The notes under the pieces are model-generated. The model was not told the DNA's origin. It saw nothing but the letters and a program-made list of their open reading frames with translations, and ran no database searches. A stretch of DNA of 64,000 bases, taken from positions 1,426,001 through 1,490,000 of the forward strand of contig JAWWNJ010000047.1 in the NCBI GenBank assembly GCA_037176885.1, written 5' to 3'. The first letter of the stretch is position 1; each line of letters begins with the position of its first letter. This DNA is from Favolaschia claudopus. Taxonomy: Eukaryota; Basidiomycota; Agaricomycetes; Agaricales; Mycenaceae. Position numbers and translations under genes: made by a program. Positions 27,160 to 37,285 of this stretch are shown here, one piece after another.

Positions 27160-29640
27160 AGCTACATAGCCTTTAGGTTTCTGCGGAATCATAATCGAAC
27201 TGCTCCTGGCGCATGGAAGAGAACTCTGCCTCAGGATTGCCGCAACAGTAAAGCCCCCTTCTATCGTTGACGGAAGCGGGCGGAAGTCAGAAAGAGTCCG
27301 GTGTAAGATTCGGTGCGAAGAGAAACGGCGAGCTGCTTAGGACGGAGTATCGAGGTACAGGCCAATTTGTAAGTTCTCTCGAATTGTACTTGCGGACCGG
27401 CAGTCGTATATGGGAGCCGTGGCGGGCGGCGAATAGTGTACAAGACGGCGAGCAGCGACAAGAATTGACTCCCTAGCACCGAGCCTGAGCCCTTGAACCA
27501 GCGAAATCCGCCAGGCAAATTCGGACGACGTGGCAGAAGACAAGGAGAAATTTCCTTTTTGGGACATACTTTCCCCTTTTTAGGACGTCTCCCTCGTCTG
27601 GGCTCGCGGGGCGGATTCGATCGTCTGGGAAGGAAACATTCAATGAATACACGCAGGGTAGGGTACACGATGAGGGGATAATGACCGTTGAATAGGGTAT
27701 GAGGTGCAGGTCCGTCGATCGAGTCGATATCAAGTAGGTACGTCGGCGTAATATGTCCTTCAGGTTTCCGTCCCATTCCCATCCTTGTCGACCCACAGCT
27801 AAGCTCCCGACTGTTGGGGTAGTTGACCGCCGGTGCCGACGCCGAGCACGAACATCGCGGCGGGCCCAGAAGCTGCGCGAAATTTCCAATTGCTGGCTCG
27901 TCTTGTGTGCGTCTCAGGACTGGGGTCCGACCCGTCCATCTTACAGCCAGTGCGTCCAGAAGACCATCCGAGCCAGCGTGAACGACGCTTGACGCGGAGG
28001 TGGGGCTGAATAAGCCAGGAGCCACCGCATCCTTGCTTGGCCGACAGGCTATCGATGGAGTGGTCAGCGATGGGGAAGACAGGAGAATGGGTATAACGAA
28101 GGGAGGAGAGAGGGCGAGTGAGCAGGTAGCTAGGTGGGATGGGGTATGGATGGTAAACGAAGACAAGGGAGATACGTACCGGCACTCATGGGAAAGTCCT
28201 TTCCGCTTTCTACCGCCGGTGAGTCCGCGCCTACGCCACTCCACGATAACTTGGTGGGAATGACAGGCGAGTAGCCTCCGCGCTCGACGAGGTGACCTCC
28301 GCAGGCGATCGTATGCCCCCCGCTCGAGATACAGCTAGCCCCGCTCGCCCTCAGCGCCAACATCGAGCAGCAACATTACGCCAGCCCCAGCAACCGAGGC
28401 GCGCGCCCACTTCCCGGCTCGGTAATGCAGTCTTGCATGCGTATGCGTCTCAGAGCTGAGCCTCGTACGAGCAGTGCGTTCAGGCGACCACCCGAACTAG
28501 CGTCGACGACGTCTGGCGCGGCAATGGCGCTGGGGGACAGGCTGGGGAGGTAGGGAGTCACTGCCGGGCGAGGTGGGAAGGATGAAGATCGAGGATAAGG
28601 GAGGTACGTACCTGAGACTCCACTCAACCGCGAATCCTTCATCTGCCGTCCGGGGAATATGGGCCTCCGGAACTCCGCGAAAATGACGGGAGAGAAGCGA
28701 CGACTCGCGCCGAGTGCGTGTCGACCACGGAACGCTTACGGGGTACCGCCTTCGAGGGAGTCGCCGTCGGATTGGGAAAGCTGGCTGGCCGGTACGGCTT
28801 GCCTAACAGCGAAAACCCGGGGGGGATCCTGTCAAGGCCGTTAGCGATGAGGCCGTTCAGCAACACGTGGAGCGGAGGAACGGAAGGGGCGGAGGACGTG
28901 GGGAGTGTATACACGACAACAAGGGTAAGAAGGGAAAGGTCGGAGAGGCTGGGCGCTGGGACGGAGAGGAGAGGGGGAGGACGACGTGGACGGTGCGATG
29001 GAAGCAAAAGCGGAGGCACGTACCATTATACTCCACGATTGCCCCACCGCTCATTTCCACTCTGCATCCCAGAAGTGTACAGCGCGCACTCGAAGCCCAG
29101 CCCATATACGCGCACCCCGCGAGCTCGTCGATGATCATCGCACAGCGAGGGGAGGAGGTGGCCGTTTCATGCACGACGGATCGAGATTGAAGAGCGTGGC
29201 AGGCTGTCCAATCTTCCAATCCCGCAGGAAATTTGTACCGATGATTCGAGGCAACAAATTCCACTGTACTGGGTACCAACCACGACCTCAACGAAGAGCG
29301 TCGCGTGCTGGTGACCTACGGGTGGATAAGGAATGAGCGAGCCGGAAGAGGGTAGGAGTAGAGAGCTGGATAAGGTCAGGAGGCACGTACTGCATCGGTA
29401 TAATGACCTTTATCGTTCATCACGACGATCGGTACGGGGGTGGAAGTCTGAGCCCTGGTCGCTGTCGTATTTGGTATGCTTAGCGTGCCTTGAGTTGGAG
29501 AGCGTTGACACCGTCCGCCAGCGTGAGAGGAGAGGGGGCATCGTGTGCCTGTGCGGCGACAGTGGATTCGGGCTATTTTGTGAGTGATTATCCTAAAGGA
29601 AGTAGCGTCAGATGGGTGGCATATAACAGCGAAAACCGAC
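27160..29640. repeat. GC-rich degenerate array with a period of about 400 bp
   Basis: On the plus strand a motif close to GGAGRTACGTACC recurs at about 27352 (weak), 27735, 28178, 28601, 29016 and 29383, spacings of 367-443 bp. On the minus strand each is an intron-donor-like GTACGTRCCTCC. Segments between them are related: 27840-28030 resembles 28375-28545. One minus frame (about 29038-29309, VEFVASNHRYKFPAG to AMIIDELAGCAYMGWA) is protein-like and ends exactly at such a donor. The next segments do not join into one protein, and I could not name a family. Long frames here are mostly by-products of GC content. Either a degenerated multi-exon gene with repeated exons or a tandem non-coding array. 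Confidence 0.45.
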
Positions 29641-31916
29641 GAAGACGCACCTAACTCAAGCTCATGAACGGCGCCTGCCAGGCGCCAGCCAACGTCGCAG
29701 TCGGCATTGGCAATTTGGCATTGAGTCGGCGGGCGGCGGTCGGTCAGCGGTCAAGTCGTCGGTTCGGTTTCAGCTCTCTCCGACTCCTTCTTCACGCTTG
29801 GCGATCGGTAGGTTGGCGGCGAGGGCGGCGGGAGCGACGAAGGGCCTTGAGCGACGAAGGCAGCGATGATGAGGAGGGTTTACGGAAACTTGATGTGATT
29901 CCGCCACGATGTTGATCGCGCTCCCACGCCGTTCCTGACTCCTTCCACAACATCCACAACGACTGTCTGTCGCACTTCGTCGACCCGCAGATCTACCATA
30001 CACAGCTAGAAATTCAACAGTGAACTGACAGTGGACCTGGTGTTTCTGCCTTCCAGACAATCAATACATATTCTCACCGCAGACTTGTGATTCTTGGCTG
30101 TCTGCGACTCAAAGCTCTCGAAAATTCAAGCTACTACACGCTACCGCAGTTCAGTTGAAGCCTCTTCGTCGACCTCCTTCTCTTCATTTTGGCATTCATT
30201 CCGAACCCTGAATGCTCTTCATCTTGTTCTCATCGGATTCGCGCTTACTGTTTTTCTTTTCCCTCCTTGGCCTCAGCATCGTCGATGATGTCGACGACAA
30301 CTCGGACCTCTAGAACTCATCGCCTTCTGTGAATCCACCCGCCGCACCTCACCCCGTCGTCTCCGTCTCTTTCAACTCCGTCCGCATCCTCCTGAATTTT
30401 TTTCCCGTTTTTCAGCGTTGCTCGTCCAGTCCGAAAGGGACCTTTCCCTTTCAAAATTCCTATGTGAATTCCATCTTCGTTTGCAATAAACGTTGACAGT
30501 ATCTCCTCTGACACCCTATCATCCTAGCTCGACCACGTTCAATGATCACGGATGTACGAGTCAATACTAGTACTTAGATGAGTATATCGATCCCTCTCTT
30601 CACCGAACATCTGACTTATCAATATTAATATTAAGTACAGTTCAACAATGTTACGATCGAGCCGGATGCTGAGATGCTTGTCTCTCCTTTTGAATCTTAA
30701 ATTTCAGACGACAAAAGCCCCGACTCGGATCTTCATCCACCATGTCTATATTCATCAGTTGAACGCGAAACTCGCACCAAAATCCACACAGATTCCTCCT
30801 CTCCTCGCCAATCCTGGCACGATCAAAAGGCACGTTCCAACCCACCGACATCACCAGGCTCCGTGAACCGAACGCGCTGCTGTCGAGCTTCATTCCGTTC
30901 AAACATAGTACCCGAGTGGCGGACACACGACAACCAAATCTGTTTTTTTGCGGCAGTATCTTGCTTCTTGCTGGGCATGTAACGTTCCTATATCCAACGC
31001 TATCCTACTGCGTCCTCTATATGAAACGTCGCCAACCTCAAACGCGCTCGCTCTGCCCCCAATTAGAATTGCGGCAACTCACCCCGATTTGACACCGATT
31101 CACATGGTTCGCTCTTCAAATCCCTCTCTAACCCTAAAATTTCTCAATCATCTTTGCACTTGATGTTGAGCCTCTGGCGACGACTTAACGAGAATGCTAT
31201 TATTGCAGTTATCTTCGTCAACTATCTCTTTGACTCCGTTCGTTGACACTCGATCGCGACCCGTGTCTAAAATCTATTGTGTAGCTGCGGACGTATCACA
31301 CGCAAGCCTCACCTTCCTTCGTCGTATACTTCGAGACTGACTCTCCGAACTCTTTCAGTGTAGTTCAATCGTCCTGCTTATGTATCTGGGTTTCTCCGTG
31401 ATCTCGAAGTTCTTTTGTTTTCTCGCAAATCCAACTGTACGATGTCTGGGACGTTTTATCGGCATTCGAGAACTGTATCAAATGTTAGGCATTCCAGAAA
31501 AAAAAAGTTCTGGTCCATGTTTTACGGCTCGACGCCCGACTCGAACAGGCTGTTGCTTGCATGACTTCAAAATCGTATGAGGGCAGCTGCGGACCTACCG
31601 CAGTCAAGTCTTTGTTTTCTGCTTTCCCTGCGGTGTTAACTTCTCACTCCCAAGTGCCTTCGTGCCGCCGATATTCATTCCACTCGCCGATTCAATCGAC
31701 TCGACCTTGAAAATCTCTGATACGGTTGTACGTCCAACAAATTCCGGCGATTCACTTGAACTAAACGTAGGTTCGCTCATTCTTTTGACTTCAAGCTCCA
31801 GACGAAGAGTATTCAAGAGAAATTCTTCAAAATGCAGCTCTAATTCAATTCGGAATTCAAGAAAGTCTATTGTGTACAAGCGGTACAGCTCGGACGTACG
31901 TACGACAGGTTTAAAA
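29641..31916. other. gene-poor spacer
   Basis: About 2.3 kb with no supported gene. The composition turns AT-richer near 30540-31400; frames are short and without motifs. Confidence 0.45.
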
Positions 31917-33227
31917 CTATGCATACCCATCCAGAAGATAAACGAAGAGCAACCCCTTCTCGTGCAACCGCGGAAACGCCGTTCGAACCACATCATACAA
32001 CTGCTCGCAAACCTCGTCTGATTCGAAATAATGCTCGATATTTACCTCCACCTCGACTCTCCGCAAGGTCATAGCATGCTGCGTCAAGGCCAAGTCTTCA
32101 AATTCGGCTATCGATTTTTTATGCCAAAGTGCGAGACTCTGCGCCTCGAAGCGGTATCCGTCGGTGCGGAAGATGATTCGCGATATATTGTTTATGCTAT
32201 GTTGGGACAGACCGTCGAGCATGGCGTTGAACGAAGATGGACCTTGGCGGGGAGGAAACCCTCTGGCGACATGTCCTGGAACGGGTCTTGGAGTTGTTAG
32301 GCAGGGGAGGCAGGTCGCTGTGATGGCTGTGAGCGCGGGAAAGGTTGTGCAGAGATCCAGCTTTTGAAGCTCCGGATCTGAGAGAATGTCAACAACATTT
32401 CAGCAATTAGAAAGAAATTTCGGTGGGTTTGTAGAGAAGAATGATATGAAATTAAGAAACAGCGTACCTTCGGGCGAAACTATAATATGCTCGATACTAC
32501 TCCCCAGGTTGTCCAGTAATGATTCGACGTTGGGAGTCCAACTGTTGACACATTGAAGATTCTGCAGCGAGGTCAAGTCGAAAATACGGAGCAGGAGGGG
32601 TTCCAGCCCTTTGCACGACGTCAGGCTCAATGTGCAGAGCTTGATCGGAAAATCGGGTCGCGGAGGCAGTTGGATTGATCCTTCGCGATTTACACATCCA
32701 AGAAGGGCAAGGGACTCCAAATTCGGAGCGCACGACTCCAAAATCCAGAGCAAGCGTTCGAGAACTTCTTTCTCAGATTCATCGTACGCAACTGAGATTT
32801 CCAATCTTCTCAACGACGGCGTGCGCACGAGATTTTGTACGCTAGATTTTGCAGGGTCTGGGATTCTAGATATCTTTTCCAGAGTAAGGATACGTAGGCA
32901 GTTCCATGGGATTGTGCTAAGGATAGCGTAGCAATCGGAGTTGTCGCTCGCCACGTGAAGCTCGCGGATGTATGAGACGAGATGACTCGACGAAGGAGAG
33001 AGTATCAGGTCGACGAGACGGCGTGCAAGGATGTACGCTGTGATTTTAGTCCTGCGGCTAGTCCTGCGCCGGTCTGCGACGATAACTTTATGGAAAAGAA
33101 CTCGTTGAGCAGCGGGAGTGAAAGCGCTGCAGACAAGAGATAGGTCTTTCAAGGATGCGATGGAATGAGGGCGCCTGGAGTCGATGACATTGTCCCATAG
33201 TTCGCGAGGAATTTTGCGTGCTATCAT
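31917..33227 (-). CDS. F-box/LRR-like protein
   Basis: Probable substrate receptor of an SCF ubiquitin ligase. The start at 33227 gives MIARKIPRELWDNVIDSRRP, then SLKDLSLVCSAFTPAAQRVL, a typical agaricomycete F-box-like opening. Leucine-rich text follows (NCLRILTLEKI, SLRRLEISVAY, PNLESLALLGC, IKLCTLSLTSCKGLEPLLLR). One intron of about 90 bp near 32380-32470 joins SPE to PELQKLDLCTTFPALTAI in frame. The second exon ends RLHEKGLLFVYLLDGYA. About 400 residues, no break seen. Such genes are numerous and lineage-specific in mushrooms, so the target cannot be guessed. Confidence 0.8.
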
Positions 33228-33534
33228 GTTAGGTGGAGCCTCCGTGGAGGATGAGGTGGACGCTCGCTAAAACGGCTATTGGAAAGGGTACAAAAAAGTG
33301 GCAGAAGTGTAGCCAGACTTGCCACGCACCCACTGTCCAGAGCCCTCGCAACTTCAATCTCAAAGGCTATATGCAGAGGAAGTAACGAGGTCGCGGTCCG
33401 TCTTGGGTCCGTCTCTGTGGATCTCGCGCCAGTGGGGAGGAGAAGCAAGGACACGTTTTGATCGGTTGATGCGAATGATTGTCGAAGAAGTCCGATCCAA
33501 GCATGCACAATCCCACACGTGATGGGCAACTCGT
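33228..33534. other. upstream region of the F-box gene
   Basis: Spacer between the F-box start and the SINE. No gene is supported; the minus frame at 33224-33640 runs across the poly-T and is not credible. Confidence 0.45.
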
Positions 33535-33547
33535 TTCCTTCCGACTC
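33535..33547 (+). repeat. left target-site duplication of the SINE
   Basis: TTCCTTCCGACTC, matching TTCCTTCCCACTC at 33809-33821 with one difference. Confidence 0.65.
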
Positions 33548-33808
33548 TTTTTTTTTTTTTTTTATTTGGGATGTTTGTAGTAAGGGTACCCAGTCTGCAG
33601 AAGCATTCCAGGGTCCTCCATCTGGTTGAGGGAATTTCACCCTACGATGCCGGGGAATATGACCGTTTTTCCAATATTAGCTTGCCTGTAACTTCCGGTG
33701 GTTCTGTGGGATTCGAACCCACGGCCGTAACGTGCACGGCAGGGATTACGGCAGCCGGTCTTATCCGGCTAGGACTTATGGCATATCCACTTGAGCCACT
33801 CGTCCCCC
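33548..33808 (-). mobile_element. SINE with tRNA-derived head and poly-A tail
   Basis: Read on the minus strand it begins with a tRNA-like head: GACGAGTGGCTCAAGTGG (A-box), then about 60 bases later GTGGGTTCGAATCCCAC (T-arm with perfect B-box). About 130 bases of unrelated body follow, then an A-rich tail of about 16 A at 33548-33563. It is flanked by a 13 bp target-site duplication with one mismatch. The head's ends do not pair as an acceptor stem, so it is not a working tRNA. SINEs of this layout are moved by a partner LINE; a LINE fragment lies at 62.3-62.7 kb, but a link between them is not shown. Confidence 0.75.
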
Positions 33809-33821
33809 TTCCTTCCCACTC
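33809..33821 (+). repeat. right target-site duplication of the SINE
   Basis: TTCCTTCCCACTC directly after the tRNA-like head; the partner lies at 33535-33547. Confidence 0.65.
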
Positions 33822-34903
33822 TCATGCTCTCTCAACTTGAAGTCCTTGGTGGGGATCGTCGGACTTTGACTTGCCTCTCGACTGCGGCTATCTTCTTCCC
33901 TTTGAACGGTCTCTATGCCCACATCTACTCTGTCACAGTCCCTGTCTAGTCGTTTGTCGACGTCTTGCCACTCCGCCGAGTCCAGCCGTAGACGGCAATA
34001 TTTTATAAAAAGAGACGCTAGTTACCAATGCATGAGTTTTTAAAAAAAACCAGTAGCTCACCGGGGATCTTTTATAAAAGACTACAAGAGACATCCCTCC
34101 TACCTAAAGCGGTAGGCTACAGGCGGCGGCGTCGTTGGCGCGTGGCTGTGTTGTGCGCCTCCCCCCGCACCCCGCCAAAATGGGGTTCGGCTGCGGCCAT
34201 TTCTGGACCGTAATATAGCGGGAAAATGGGGTCAGTCTAAGCAGTAGGGATGTCAAGTGCTACTTACCAGCGCTTTCTTGTTAATATAAGCTCTACGACG
34301 AGCGGTGGACGGGGGAGTAGCAGGATTTGTGCACGGATTTGGTGGGCGGGATGGCTGATGGGATTGATCGTTTGATGAATGCTGTCATTTGTTCACACGT
34401 ATTATGATCACATCAAAACCTCACTCTCCTTTTGCTTGCCTCCATTTTCCGCCATTCTGTTGGGAGTAAAGACCTAGAGACAAGGTCACCGCACAGACAG
34501 TATTCTTGACGGCAATTTGGCTTCCTCCAAACGCCTCTAGAGCCGCTGTTGCTGTTTGGATTCTCGGTGCTCGCTCCCTACCCGAATCCCTGCCCTCCAG
34601 CGCCTCAATGAATTCTGTGTTTGATCTAACAAGTAGTCGACGCTTCATACAGTCATCGTTCCAGTCACCGCTCTCCAGCTTAGGCCATTATCGTCTCTCA
34701 GGCACTCAATTTCGTTGGTCGGTGATATCGGACCTTCGCTCCGAACGTTCCAATATCCACAAAACTTTGAAGCTCGAGACTACACTCCAGGTTAGAATCA
34801 TTGCTACTGCCTCCCATTTTATGTAGTATATATGGAAGCACATTGCATTCCGGGTTCATAGGGTTCTGTGCAGAGATAAATATTTTATAGGCCAGATTCC
34901 GTC
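33822..34903. other. gene-poor spacer
   Basis: No supported gene. It holds TTTTATAAAA-type AT motifs at 33999-34081 and a Ser/Leu-rich short frame (34506-34826) without domain content. Confidence 0.4.
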
Positions 34904-35742
34904 GCTAACCGGCCGAAACATCCGCTAACTGGTCGAAACACTCGCATTCAGTGAATTGTGTTCCCAAGACAGCTTCAGAAAAGTCCCCAAAAATCGTGGC
35001 ACATAGAGGAGGCATCTATAAGCAACATTTGTCGAAACTATGGCACGGGAGCAAGTGTGAGTCCCGCAATACATTTGAGATTCCGCTTGAACAACTCATT
35101 TCTCACATTACAGTGCAAAACCTTGTTACACAAGCCGCCGATTTCGGTCCCGTTTGCGCATTTCCGTCCAGATTACCACAAGACCCCAGGTCAGTTGATA
35201 GATTCGGACTCTCACATTACTCCCTTCGAGTTCTGATTCACATTCGGTACGTTTAACATCCGCCTGGCCCCGAAAGTCGCGAAACAGGGTAAAAAATGGA
35301 TTCTTTTCAAACACATCGTAAAGCTTTAGCTTTCTGACATATGAAGACCGTAATGTAAGTGACTTCGAATTTGAATTATGAGATGGGAATATGGATGCTG
35401 AGACGAGATATAAGGCAATGAATTCACTTGTCACACCAGCCAGTTCAGCAGCTGCAGTGCAAATTTCCACTCAGAAAACGCACTGAGGCATTCATTCTAA
35501 GTGTATAAGTGCTATCCCACTAACCTGAGTGCTTCGGATACATACAGAAATTGTCAAGCCATGAACTCACACCTTCAGTTGTTTGAGTGAAATCACCTCG
35601 AAGGAAAAATCAATTTTGCTGTTTGAACCTTCAGATCTGTATATAAGGACACTATAAGCTCAGCAAAAAAGCTATGATTCATGAAGCTTTGAGGAGCATG
35701 TTGCGGAAACTCAATTTTCGATGTTTCGACCAGTTACGATCC
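34904..35742. mobile_element. putative non-autonomous inverted-repeat element, about 840 bp
   Basis: The left end holds two tandem copies of a 20-mer (CGCTAACCGGCCGAAACATC, then CGCTAACTGGTCGAAACACT, 34904-34943). The right end holds the same unit inverted (35719-35742; GTAACTGGTCGAAACATCG on the minus strand). The interior has no coding frame of note. Size and layout suit a MITE-like unit, but no target-site duplication was identified. Confidence 0.4.
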
Positions 35743-35765
35743 GTTTGATGGAGAGAAGTAACGCC

Positions 35766-35779
35766 GTCACATACGTGAC
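35766..35779. repeat. 14 bp hairpin motif GTCAC-N4-GTGAC, copy 1
   Basis: GTCACATACGTGAC followed by ATCCCTGC. Related copies are at 55571 and 61531. It sits 24 bp after the inverted-repeat element and 11 bp before the first covarying hairpin. Confidence 0.4.
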
Positions 35780-35790
35780 ATCCCTGCTTC

Positions 35791-35986
35791 TAGCTATCTT
35801 ACCCGAGAATTGAGAGCTCAATTCCGTGCAACAGGTCCCTCAAACCACCGGAATCCACAGCTCCGCGGGAGGAATCCATAGCGTCGTGGGAAGAATCCAC
35901 AGCTCATCAGTGCACCAGGGTGAAACTCAACCTCAGATTGCCGGAATCCATAGCTCACACTGGAATCCACAGCACAGTGAGATCTG
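35791..35986 (+). repeat. hairpin module 1 with GGAATCCACAGC short repeats
   Basis: Opens with TAGCTATCTTACCCGA, then the hairpin GAATTGAG-AG-CTCAATTC (35807-35824), then GGTCCCTCAAACCACC. Five copies of GGAATCCAYAGC (one starting AGAATCC) follow within 130 bp. Confidence 0.6.
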
Positions 35987-35989
35987 CCC

Positions 35990-36637
35990 TTGCTATCTTC
36001 CCCGGGAATTGGGCACCCAATTCCCTCCCAAGGGTCCCAAAACGAGGGGAATTCGGGGCAACAACGACAGCGTGGGAGGGAATAGGGGGCAACTCCGAAA
36101 AAATGCCTCCCAAATCCAGGGAATTCGGGGCAACAGCTGGAATAGGGAGCAACACGAAACTCTCCCAGAATCCTAGCAGTAGAAACAAACACACAATGAA
36201 TACAGTGGAACACAGCACCCCATGAACAATCAAAAAGGACAAGAGAATCTTATAGTCACCAGCCAGGCCTTATAAGAATTGCGACTCACTGCCAAAAAAA
36301 ATTATAAGCCACAGCCAAGGCTTATAAGAAATACAATTAAAATAGCCGACTCTGAGGCCTTGTAAGAAACCAGGAAAAATAGTGGAGACCAAAAGGGTGC
36401 CAAATAGCCTACAAATCAGCCTAGTGGCACCGCAAACACCCGAACAGGTCTCGTTGACTTGCTATATTGACTTGAATGGAAATCGTACAGCTTGGACCGA
36501 AAGCTTGGTACGACAGTGAATTGGGCACCGATTGCCTTGGGTATAGGCCCGAATGGAAGCGTTTGACGAGGACTATAAGGTTATGTCATCAGCGATTGAG
36601 TCGCAGGTCACCTGACATTTACGACTTGGTCAAACAC
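35990..36637 (+). repeat. tandem unit A (about 648 bp) with hairpin module 2
   Basis: Opens with TTGCTATCTTCCCC, then the hairpin GGGAATTGGG-CA-CCCAATTCCC (36004-36025) and GGGTCCCAAAACGAG. Short repeats of the form GGAATTCGGGGCAAC or GGAATAGGGRGCAAC follow. From about 36248 there is a 390 bp stretch shared with unit B. Confidence 0.65.
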
Positions 36638-37285
36638 TAGCTATCTTCCCCGGGAATCCGTCGACGGATTCCGTGAAAGAGGGTCCTGAAACAGCGGAAT
36701 TCAGCCCAAGGTTGACACCGTGGGAGGGAATTCAGCCCAAGATTGTGATTCACCCCCTGAAACCACCGGAATTCACCCCAAGGACTGGAATCCAGCCCAA
36801 TCGAATCAACATACCGCAATTGTCTGCTTGACTCAAAATAATCATAAGCACTCACCACTGACTGAAAGGAACAACAACAAAACAACCCGACTCTTATAGT
36901 CACCAGCCAGGCCTTATAAGAAATGCGACTCACTGCCCAAAAAAATTATAAGCCAGAGCCAAGGCTTATAAGAAATGCAATTAAAATAGCCGACTCTGAG
37001 GCCTTGTAAGAAACCAGGAAAAATAGTGGAGACCAAAAGGGTGCCAAATAGCCTACAAGTCAGCCCAGTGTCACCGCGAACACCCGAACGGGTCTCGTTG
37101 AGGTGCTATATTGACTTGAATGGAAATCGTACAGCTTGGACCGAAAGCTAGGTACGACAGTCAATTAAGCACCGATTGCCTTGGGTATAGGCTCGAATTG
37201 AAGCGTTCGAGGAGGACTATAAGATTGTGTCATCAGCGATTGAGTCGCAGGTCACCTGACATTCCCGACTTGGTCAAACACTGCG
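36638..37285 (+). repeat. tandem unit B (about 648 bp) with hairpin module 3
   Basis: Opens with TAGCTATCTTCCCC, then the hairpin GGAATCCGT-CG-ACGGATTCC (36653-36672) and GGGTCCTGAAACAGC. Short repeats of the form GGAATTCAGCCCAAG follow. The last 390 bp (from about 36893) is a near copy of 36248-36637, about 95% identical by eye. Confidence 0.65.

Noticed and set aside
27261..28244. 327-codon minus-strand open frame
   Set aside because: It runs through the GC-rich repeat array, has low-complexity Pro/Ser/Arg text and no domain; a donor-like site interrupts it. Compositional artefact.
33670..33808. Functional tRNA gene with intron
   Set aside because: T-arm and B-box are perfect, but the ends cannot form an acceptor stem, and a body, A-tail and target duplication follow. 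A SINE explains it better.
35840..36130. CRISPR-like array of short repeats
   Set aside because: Repeats are irregular in length and spacing, there are no uniform spacers or cas genes, and the genome is eukaryotic.
35818..36213. 131-codon minus frame with repeated Trp/Arg/Phe text across the hairpin modules
   Set aside because: The repetition follows from the DNA short repeats; the frame is not kept between tandem units and no start or intron logic supports it.
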